Assembly: GCA_009779045.1 (NCBI GenBank)
Contig: WREZ01000097.1
Location: 1 to 5,458, forward strand
Origin: Candidatus Bathycorpusculum sp.
Lineage (GTDB): Archaea > Thermoproteota > Bathyarchaeia > Bathyarchaeales > Bathycorpusculaceae
Length of the DNA stretch: 5,458 nucleotides
Direction of reading: 5' to 3'
Of this stretch, positions 1 through 5,348 are shown one piece after another. Numbering within the stretch: position 1 is the first letter of the stretch; the number at the start of each line of letters is the position of its first letter. The notes below the pieces were generated by a model that was not told where the DNA came from, did no database searches, and worked only from the letters and a program-made list of their open reading frames with translations. A program made the position numbers and the translations under genes.

Positions 1-510
1 AACAACAACAATAACAATAATGATCAAACAGTAACCATAGACTTCAACAAAAGCTATACAGCAGTTGCCATAGCACTTATTGTCATTAGCTGCATAGTCG
101 GCGGATACCTCATAATCTACACCGTTACCCCCCCTGGTTACAATGAAATGTACATACTTGACAACCAAAACCAAGCCGTCAACTATCCACAAACACTTAT
201 CATAAACCAAAACAACACCTTCACCACACCCATTGTTGTTACAAACTATATGCGAACATTACAAGATTATCAAATCCAAGTAAAAATTGTCCACCACACA
301 ATAAACTTCCCACTTAACGCTCCCACATACAGCACATACGAATTCACATTAAACGATAAACAATCCTGGGATAGCAAAATACCTGTAACCATTAACGAAG
401 AGGGAACATACAGCGTCGTGTTTGAACTCTACGTCAAAGAGAATGGAAACTATATCTTTACTAACAATTACTGCACATTACCACTCACAGTAGTTGCAGG
501 TAAAGCTTAG
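1..510 (+). CDS. DUF1616-like membrane-anchored protein, C-terminal part (5' end outside window)
   Basis: The frame is open from base 1 to the TAG at 508-510 and has no ATG, GTG or TTG before codon 50, so the true start lies upstream. The ATG at 148 falls inside a conserved-looking segment and is internal. The 169 visible residues begin with seven Asn and one Asp, then a short polar stretch and one membrane helix at about 19-42 (YTAVAIALIVISCIVGGYLI). A soluble domain of about 125 residues follows, probably outside the cell. Its start, PPGYNEMYILDNQNQAVNYP, resembles the C-terminal part of DUF1616 proteins, which typically read like 'TEFYILGPNGKA-DYP' followed by beta strands. Predicted strands alternate through the rest (TPIVVTNY, YQIQVKIV, GTYSVVFELYV). 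DUF1616 proteins usually have several earlier helices, expected upstream of this window. Function is unknown; a cell-surface role is inference. It is convergent with the radical SAM gene, and a second in-frame TAG lies at 514-516. Confidence 0.75.
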   Translation, partial: NNNNNNNDQTVTIDFNKSYTAVAIALIVISCIVGGYLIIYTVTPPGYNEMYILDNQNQAVNYPQTLIINQNNTFTTPIVVTNYMRTLQDYQIQVKIVHHTINFPLNAPTYSTYEFTLNDKQSWDSKIPVTINEEGTYSVVFELYVKENGNYIFTNNYCTLPLTVVAGKA

Positions 511-550
511 CAGTAGATTACTACCGCTTTATTTGCTTACTTTTGTTTGA
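511..550 (+). terminator. Possible T-rich terminator after the DUF1616-like gene
   Basis: Downstream of the TAG stop there is a small inverted repeat, GTAG-ATTA-CTAC (513-524). A T-rich tract follows at about 528-548 (TTTATTTGCTTACTTTTGTT). Archaeal termination commonly uses T-rich stretches with or without a hairpin. The stem is only four base pairs and the T-rich stretch overlaps the 3' end of the convergent radical SAM gene, so this is a weak call. No comparable T-run is visible for the minus-strand operon just past its stop. Confidence 0.3.
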
Positions 551-2001
551 CGTTCAATATACTCATTTTCAATTTGTACTCTGTGTACATTATTGTACGC
601 GCAGAAGGGGATAATTTTTTTGTCAGGTGTTATATAGTGAACAACACATCGACGGACACGGTTTACGTCAAAGTTGTATGAGTCCATAAAGGCCATGCAG
701 CCTAGTAGGAAAATTTTTCGACGTATTTTACCTAAAGAAGCATAAGATGGTGAAATATGCATACGCAAAATGCTACTTAACAACGTAAAAGTACCCACTT
801 CTTTTGTCACCGTCAACATACGCATTGATAGCATGGCTCCCATGAAAAGTGAAGATAATAACGATAATTTGCCTTTTGACTCCGCTTTTTCAGCAGTTTT
901 ACGGATATAATTGAAAAACTTGTCAAAGTTTACAAACTGATTAATTGGAAACATTTTACCATCTTTAGAAACGTACACCCAGTTTACAATACCACATTGC
1001 GGGCTACAACTAAATAGAGGCCATGGTTTTTGCATGAATTTGCGCATTATTTTAATTGGCGAGGTCATAACTGACATTGGAAATAGGTCAGTTGTTTTTA
1101 TTTCCCCTCTGGTTTGTTTTTCCACATCTTCAGCAAAATTCCATTCACGAAAATTTTCGCGAAATGGATTTTCAGTTGCTCTACCCGTAAAAGCAATTGG
1201 CTGAAAAATTAAACCTCTTATGATATCGGTGTTTTTGGCTGCGAAGCGTATCATGTCACCTACTTCGTTATCGTTTAGACTTTTCATTAAAGTGTTAACC
1301 AAAATAACTTCCATATCATATTTGCGACAGACCTCAATGGCTTTTAGTTTAATATCTACAAGAGGTAAGCCACGGACTTTTTTGTTAAAATCTTCGTTAA
1401 AACTGTCAAATGATAAATAGACAATGTTTAGTCCATTTTCTTTAAGTTTTTTAGCTATACCCGGGGTATCAACAAGATGAGTGCCATTTGTCGCTAGGAT
1501 AGTCATGAATTTTAGACGATGTGCAGCAGCAATAATTTCTGGCATATCTTCCCGTTCAAGTGGTTCACCACCTGAAAAAAGAATAGCTGGAGGTTTTGGG
1601 TTTGCTTTTGCAGCAAACTCTAGCATGTCTATTAACGCTTCTTTAGTTGGTTCATAATCCTGATCTTGATTAGGAAAAGTCGAAAAACAAACAGCACATT
1701 TAAAGTTACAACGTTTAGTTACATCAATTACTCCTATAACTGTTCCCGAAGCATGATTATTGCATGTTTCACAGACATAGGGGCATCCTTCCGGATTCTT
1801 TGGCGCATTAAGATCACCTAAATATTGAAATTGATCATATTTTTGCATATGCTCAAAAATTGGAGTACTTTGCCAATGAGTAGCTTTAAACTCACCATGA
1901 TCCAGGCAATGTTTAGAAATCTTGATTTGCCCATTAATTTTATCTAATTGGGCATCGATCTTTTTTTGACATTTTGGACAGATGCTTTTAGTTTCACTCA
2001 T
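529..2001 (-). CDS. Radical SAM protein of the tetraether lipid synthase (Tes/MJ0619)-like family
   Basis: This 490-residue protein is close to the roughly 500 residues of the Tes family. The radical SAM cluster motif CxxxCxxC is C98, C102, C105 (KRCNFKCAVC), with the SAM-binding GGEP-type motif at 144-147. The N-terminus has a metal-site pattern C8xxC11 plus C32xxH35G, then a second CxxxCxxC at C73, C77, C80. Further cysteines are C332, C336, C435, C452 and C467, the last in a C-terminal IPFCAYN motif. This layout matches what is known of Tes, which carries one radical SAM cluster, auxiliary Fe-S clusters and a rubredoxin-like iron. Tes joins phytanyl chains of archaeal ether lipids to form macrocyclic or tetraether lipids. 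Archaea often carry several paralogs, so the exact reaction here is uncertain. It is last in a three-gene operon; its ATG overlaps the prenyltransferase TGA in ATGA, and no Shine-Dalgarno is visible, suggesting translational coupling. The family call is strong; the specific substrate is inference. Confidence 0.85.
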   Translation of the reverse strand: MSETKSICPKCQKKIDAQLDKINGQIKISKHCLDHGEFKATHWQSTPIFEHMQKYDQFQYLGDLNAPKNPEGCPYVCETCNNHASGTVIGVIDVTKRCNFKCAVCFSTFPNQDQDYEPTKEALIDMLEFAAKANPKPPAILFSGGEPLEREDMPEIIAAAHRLKFMTILATNGTHLVDTPGIAKKLKENGLNIVYLSFDSFNEDFNKKVRGLPLVDIKLKAIEVCRKYDMEVILVNTLMKSLNDNEVGDMIRFAAKNTDIIRGLIFQPIAFTGRATENPFRENFREWNFAEDVEKQTRGEIKTTDLFPMSVMTSPIKIMRKFMQKPWPLFSCSPQCGIVNWVYVSKDGKMFPINQFVNFDKFFNYIRKTAEKAESKGKLSLLSSLFMGAMLSMRMLTVTKEVGTFTLLSSILRMHISPSYASLGKIRRKIFLLGCMAFMDSYNFDVNRVRRCVVHYITPDKKIIPFCAYNNVHRVQIENEYIERQTKVSK

Positions 2002-2900
2002 AACAGTATTCCAACTATTGTTTCAACAATCAAAGCCAAAGGCAACAAAATCATAGACATAGTTACCATCCGCTCATATTTACGCACATTCTGAATTGTA
2101 GACGCTGAAGTTGCAAGACGTATTGCAGAGTAAATTAACAACACACTCCAAACTAAGATAAGCGGCAGATAATACATTGAAAAACCTGCTACACCAGTAA
2201 CGCCCACGTAACCCGTAATTTTTCCAATAAGCGAGGGCAAAGGCGCTAGGATTCCTGTTAGCATAAAAAATATAGCTCCAACTTTAGTAGCGCCTATACT
2301 GCCAATTTTTTGAGGCAATGTAGGATAACCTACTTTTGAATCACCATCTACACTTAGAATATCTCTTAAAACATTCCCACCAATTGTGCCAAAAGCTATC
2401 GGATAAAGACTTAATGACGCAAAAGTAATAGTGGCTTGAACTGTTGCTTGCCCATACATAAAAGCTGTTCCAGTTAAGATACCTACAAGAATGTTTGCAG
2501 CAAACCCTGATTTACGCTTAACAAGCCATGAATAAACAAGCAACAACACAGAGTCTATAGCAATAATTGCAAAACTAAGCCAGTTAATAAAATAGGCCAT
2601 AGTTAATCCAACAACAAACAGTACACTTGAGATAGCTATTACTTGCTTTAATGTTAAAGCACCTGCAGGGATTGGACGTTTAGGCTTTATTACAGCATCA
2701 CTTTCACGATCAAAATAATCATTTATAGCAAAACCCGCACTGGTTATAAAAGCCATAGATAAGAAAATCAACACAATTTCCTTAGGAGCAATCATACTTT
2801 TAGTGATAGCAAACGCTGTAAGCAGCGACAAGCCGCCGGTCATTAACCAATACGGCATTCTTAAAAGTGCAACCAATCCTCTAACAGGTGATGTACTCAT
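1998..2900 (-). CDS. UbiA-family prenyltransferase, digeranylgeranylglyceryl phosphate synthase-like
   Basis: This is an integral membrane protein of 300 residues, the usual UbiA length, with about eight or nine hydrophobic segments (roughly 20-38, 42-60, 87-105, 108-126, 134-152, 156-175, 205-225, 235-260, 279-299). The first Asp-rich motif is N60-D61-x-x-D64-x-x-x-D68, followed by the IKPKRPIPAG stretch (71-80) typical of the family. These residues bind the prenyl diphosphate through magnesium. The second motif is at 179-187 (RDILSVDGD), followed by a conserved TLP (194-196). The NDYFDRE and RPIP pattern is like archaeal digeranylgeranylglyceryl phosphate synthase, which attaches the second geranylgeranyl chain to make the archaeol core. 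Other UbiA members in archaea make quinones or heme cofactors, so the substrate is not proven. The gene overlaps its neighbours by four bases at both ends. Lying next to a Tes-like radical SAM gene supports a lipid role. Confidence 0.85.
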   Translation of the reverse strand: MSTSPVRGLVALLRMPYWLMTGGLSLLTAFAITKSMIAPKEIVLIFLSMAFITSAGFAINDYFDRESDAVIKPKRPIPAGALTLKQVIAISSVLFVVGLTMAYFINWLSFAIIAIDSVLLLVYSWLVKRKSGFAANILVGILTGTAFMYGQATVQATITFASLSLYPIAFGTIGGNVLRDILSVDGDSKVGYPTLPQKIGSIGATKVGAIFFMLTGILAPLPSLIGKITGYVGVTGVAGFSMYYLPLILVWSVLLIYSAIRLATSASTIQNVRKYERMVTMSMILLPLALIVETIVGILL

Positions 2901-3832
2901 TTAGTTAATTTCCTCTCAATAATGATTTCCTTTATATTATCCTCAAAAGATACCTTGGGATTCCAATTTAACTCTTTCTTTGCCTTGGTTATATCAAACC
3001 ATATTTTAGTCACATCACCATGCCAGGAAACATTTGTAGTAGTTACAGTAGTTTTATTCTCAAGACCCATAATCGATAACATCATTTTAGATAACTCAAG
3101 AATAGACGTGGTCTTTCCAAACCCAAGATTATACACTTCACCTACAGCAGAATCCATGCTTCCCACTTTAATTAACGCATCAACTAAATCAGAAACATGC
3201 ACAAAATCACGACACTGCTGACCAGTACCTATAATTTCTAACTTGTTAGGATCCTTAATGAGCTTATCCAAAAAATCATGAATCACACCATGACATCTAG
3301 AACCATAAACATTAGCAAATCTAGTTATCACAATATCTAAACCGTACTGCTCACGATACATCTGACAATACTGCTCACCTACAACTTTAGATAGACCATA
3401 ACAAGAAAACGGGTGAAAACCATAACTCTCAGGCGTAGGAAACACAGACGGATTACCATACACCGCCGCACTCGAAGCAAAAACCACTTTTGCATCATCT
3501 TTACGAGCTTTCTCCAGAACACATAAAGTACCTTTAGCATTTGTATCAAAATCTTCCATAGGATTCTCCATAGAATAGGGAACCACAACTTGAGCAGCCA
3601 AATGATAAATCAAATCCATTTTCTCTTGAGAAAGTAACGTTTTAAGATCCAAAATATCCCCCTTAACAAATTTCGCTTCAGGAACATCAGACACATTTTC
3701 AATTTTTCCACTTGACAAATTATCATATATTGTCAAATCATTTGTTAAACTAGAGAGAGCCTTAGACAAGTGAAAACCAATAAAGCCAGCTCCACCTGTA
3801 ACCATCACTTTCTTATCATTAAATTCTGTCAT
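2897..3832 (-). CDS. NAD-dependent nucleotide-sugar epimerase/dehydratase (UDP-glucose 4-epimerase-like)
   Basis: This 311-residue protein belongs to the extended short-chain dehydrogenase (SDR) family and is of normal length. The N-terminal Rossmann motif GGAGFIG has G13, G14, G16 and G19, and strand 2 ends with D37 in YDN, which fits NAD binding. D59-I60 and the HLAAQ segment (77-81) follow. The catalytic set is S120/S121 with Y145xxxK149 (YGLSK). RFANVYG (171-177) and RDFVHVSD (208-215) are standard substrate-domain motifs of UDP-sugar 4-epimerases. The C-terminal GDVTKIWFDITKAKKELNW is also typical. The protein should act in the cytoplasm, interconverting a UDP-hexose or UDP-N-acetylhexosamine epimer; the exact sugar cannot be read from sequence. 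It is the first gene of the operon, and its TGA overlaps the prenyltransferase ATG. The ATG at 3832-3830 puts the Rossmann motif at the expected place. The sugar could serve a lipid head group, but envelope glycosylation is an equally simple explanation. Confidence 0.88.
   Translation of the reverse strand: MTEFNDKKVMVTGGAGFIGFHLSKALSSLTNDLTIYDNLSSGKIENVSDVPEAKFVKGDILDLKTLLSQEKMDLIYHLAAQVVVPYSMENPMEDFDTNAKGTLCVLEKARKDDAKVVFASSAAVYGNPSVFPTPESYGFHPFSCYGLSKVVGEQYCQMYREQYGLDIVITRFANVYGSRCHGVIHDFLDKLIKDPNKLEIIGTGQQCRDFVHVSDLVDALIKVGSMDSAVGEVYNLGFGKTTSILELSKMMLSIMGLENKTTVTTTNVSWHGDVTKIWFDITKAKKELNWNPKVSFEDNIKEIIIERKLTK
2912..2917 (-). promoter_or_regulatory. Possible Shine-Dalgarno for the prenyltransferase gene
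   Basis: On the minus strand GAGAGG stands 11 bases before the ATG at 2900. It contains the GAGG core that pairs with the 16S rRNA tail. The spacing is slightly long, and the gene also starts inside the TGA stop of the gene before it, so coupling may matter more. Confidence 0.45.
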
Positions 3833-3836
3833 CTAA

Positions 3837-3841
3837 ATCAC
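3837..3841 (-). promoter_or_regulatory. Weak Shine-Dalgarno-like GTGAT before the epimerase start
   Basis: GTGAT on the minus strand can pair with the AUCAC part of an archaeal 16S rRNA tail, but only four bases separate it from the ATG at 3832, which is short. The TATA-like block position predicts a transcript start near or downstream of this site, in which case it would not be in the mRNA. It is listed because it bears on whether the gene is leaderless. Confidence 0.25.
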
Positions 3842-3849
3842 GATAAAGC

Positions 3850-3862
3850 CTATATGTATATG
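3850..3862. promoter_or_regulatory. Shared bidirectional TATA-like promoter element for the two divergent operons
   Basis: The 47-base gap between the divergent ATGs (3832 and 3880) has one clear TATA-like block, CTATATGTATATG. It is partly symmetric, reading CATATACATATAG on the other strand. Its centre, near 3856, is midway between the two start codons, about 24 bases from each. Archaeal TATA boxes sit about 26 bases upstream of transcription starts, so both transcripts would begin at or within a few bases of the ATG. On the plus strand the preceding GATAAAGC is a fair purine-rich BRE; on the minus strand the BRE is less clear. This is a promoter inferred from position and composition. Confidence 0.6.
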
Positions 3863-3879
3863 CACATAGTGTTAATTAT

Positions 3880-4725
3880 ATGTCGCCTGTAAAAACTATA
3901 AAAACCTTTAGGGATTTACTCGCATTCCTCACTGTAATTCCAGTAGGTGGAAAAGAAGACTTCGTTTTCACTTCAGCAGAAAACATGTACCTCTTCCCCC
4001 TAATAGGTAGCTTTATAGGCCTAATAGCAGGCGCATATTATATCAGCAGCAACTTTATACTCCAATTCCTACTAAACGGACTTAACAACTTCATAACCCT
4101 ACCCGTCACCTTCTTAGCAAGATTCACATCAGCCGCTATGACCATAGCTTTTCTACTAGTTATAACAGGCCTTCAACACTTCGATGGCCTAATAGACCTC
4201 GGAAACGCCTTAGGCTACAGAAATGAACACGACAGAAAAATGGCTGCACACGCCTGGACAGTAAACTATTCAGGAGCCATATTTGCCATAATCATCGAAT
4301 TTATAGCATTTTTCAGCCTATTTATGCTAACCCCCGCCTTCAACAATCCCCTTATAATACTTACAGTCCTCATCACAGCAGAAGTCGCAGCTAAACTTGC
4401 CATGGTAACACTTGTATGGATAGGAAAACCCACATACAAAGGATTAGGCTCCATATTTCTAAAAAAAGCCAAAAAGAAACTAAACATTATTGCCTACGTC
4501 ATTTCATCAATAATTGTATTTACACTATTTACTTTAACACATAACCCAGTCTATGGCCTCTTAGGCGTAGGCGTAGTATTTGCTAACATTCCAATAGTCT
4601 ACATAATGGAAAAAGCAGCCGAAAAAATATTCGGCGGCGTTACAGGCGATGTCATAGGCGCAACAAATGAAATTTCAAGAGCAATAACTTTTGTACTACT
4701 CATAGGAGTGCTAATAATCATATGA
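3880..4725 (+). CDS. cobS: Adenosylcobinamide-GDP ribazoletransferase (cobalamin synthase) CobS
   Basis: CobS joins adenosylcobinamide-GDP with alpha-ribazole or its phosphate, the step that completes cobamide synthesis at the membrane. The 281-residue protein is within the normal range. It begins with the family's RDLLAFLTVIPV (11-22), carries several hydrophobic helices (about 38-60, 84-98, 132-150, 157-180, 203-220, 224-242, 267-281), and has the acidic signature HFDGLIDLGNALG (100-112) with H100, D102 and D106. The C-terminal GGVTGDVIGATNEISR (252-267) is also a CobS hallmark. The position usually held by a third Asp in HxDGxxDxxDA is N109 here. The ATG at 3880 places the N-terminal motif as expected and leaves no visible Shine-Dalgarno, so the message may be leaderless from the TATA-like block near 3855. 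Its TGA overlaps the next gene's ATG, and that gene makes its substrate. Confidence 0.93.
   Translation: MSPVKTIKTFRDLLAFLTVIPVGGKEDFVFTSAENMYLFPLIGSFIGLIAGAYYISSNFILQFLLNGLNNFITLPVTFLARFTSAAMTIAFLLVITGLQHFDGLIDLGNALGYRNEHDRKMAAHAWTVNYSGAIFAIIIEFIAFFSLFMLTPAFNNPLIILTVLITAEVAAKLAMVTLVWIGKPTYKGLGSIFLKKAKKKLNIIAYVISSIIVFTLFTLTHNPVYGLLGVGVVFANIPIVYIMEKAAEKIFGGVTGDVIGATNEISRAITFVLLIGVLIII
4704..4709 (+). promoter_or_regulatory. Shine-Dalgarno-like GGAGTG before cobY
   Basis: GGAGTG lies within the 3' end of cobS, 12 bases before the ATG at 4722. It matches the GGAGGTG consensus at most positions. The spacing is slightly long, and the ATGA overlap with cobS suggests coupling as well. It supports 4722 as the start. 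Confidence 0.5.
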
Positions 4726-5348
4726 CCATTTCTGCCCTAATTATGGCCGGCGGCAAAGGCACCCGCATGAACTCACCACAAGAAAAACCCCTCATCAAAA
4801 TCTGCAACAAACCCGTCATCGAATACGTATTTAACGCCCTAAAAAACACAAAAAACATCAACGACATATACATAGCAGTAACCCACCAAACCCCAAAAAC
4901 AACCAAATACATAGAAAAATTCCAAACAAAAACAGTAATAACACCCGGTAAAGACTACGTCTCAGACATGGGCTACGCCACCCAAACCCTAAAACTAGGC
5001 AAATTCCTCGCCATAGCCGCAGATTTACCCCTAATCACAGGAGAAATCCTAGACCAAATAATCAACCGATACGAAAACTGCGGTAAACCCGCCTTAACAG
5101 TTGCCATACCCATAGAAACAAAAATCAAAATGGGCATGAGCATCGAATACTCATTTAAAATGGACGACAAAGACGTTGTACCAACAGGAATTAACGTAAT
5201 TGACGGCAACAAACAATACGGCAACGAATGGCTAGACCAAGACATATACTTACTAGACAAACCCGAACTCGCCATAAATGTCAACACCCCACAAGAACTA
5301 CAAATAGCCAAAAACATCCTAACAAAACACCCAAAACAAACAACATAA
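4722..5348 (+). CDS. cobY: GTP:adenosylcobinamide-phosphate guanylyltransferase, archaeal CobY type
   Basis: CobY transfers GMP from GTP to adenosylcobinamide-phosphate, giving adenosylcobinamide-GDP for CobS. It is the archaeal replacement for bacterial CobU and has no kinase activity. The 208-residue protein is close to the family length of about 200. It starts with the nucleotidyltransferase motif LIMAGGKGTRM (6-16), followed by EKPLIKICNKPVIEYV (22-37). The segments AVTHQTPKT and TPGKDYVSDMGYA are typical of CobY, and AADLPLI supplies the central acidic site. A general sugar nucleotidyltransferase is the main alternative, but the short length, these motifs and direct overlap with cobS argue for CobY. 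The coding strand is strikingly A/C-rich and G-poor (44 of 60 bases A or C in 4801-4860). That explains the Asn, Thr, Lys and Ile bias and the long antisense open frames. It should be a soluble cytoplasmic enzyme. Confidence 0.92.
   Translation: MTISALIMAGGKGTRMNSPQEKPLIKICNKPVIEYVFNALKNTKNINDIYIAVTHQTPKTTKYIEKFQTKTVITPGKDYVSDMGYATQTLKLGKFLAIAADLPLITGEILDQIINRYENCGKPALTVAIPIETKIKMGMSIEYSFKMDDKDVVPTGINVIDGNKQYGNEWLDQDIYLLDKPELAINVNTPQELQIAKNILTKHPKQTT

Noticed and set aside
148..510. ATG at 148 as the true start of the first gene
   Set aside because: The frame is open upstream to base 1 and encodes a membrane helix followed directly by the conserved-looking PPGYNEMYIL segment, so this Met is internal.
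1220..1420. Plus-strand 66-residue open frame opposite the radical SAM gene
   Set aside because: It falls within the conserved radical SAM core on the other strand; the translation is low-complexity and unlike any family.
2922..3221. Plus-strand 99-residue open frame opposite the epimerase
   Set aside because: It is entirely inside the epimerase gene on the other strand, with no motif, promoter or ribosome binding site.
3379..3588. Minus-strand 69-residue open frame in a second frame of the epimerase gene
   Set aside because: It is nested out of frame in the catalytic YxxxK region of the epimerase and reads as biased Trp/Leu/Arg-rich sequence.
3833..3879. Cobalamin riboswitch upstream of cobS
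   Set aside because: The 47-base gap is far too short for one and lacks any B12-box-like sequence; the gene may have no leader at all.
4266..4487. Minus-strand 73-residue open frame opposite cobS
   Set aside because: It is a shadow of the cobS coding strand, with no recognisable domain or start signals.
4718..4912. Minus-strand 64-residue open frame opposite the start of cobY
   Set aside because: It overlaps the CobY nucleotidyltransferase motif on the other strand and has no independent support.
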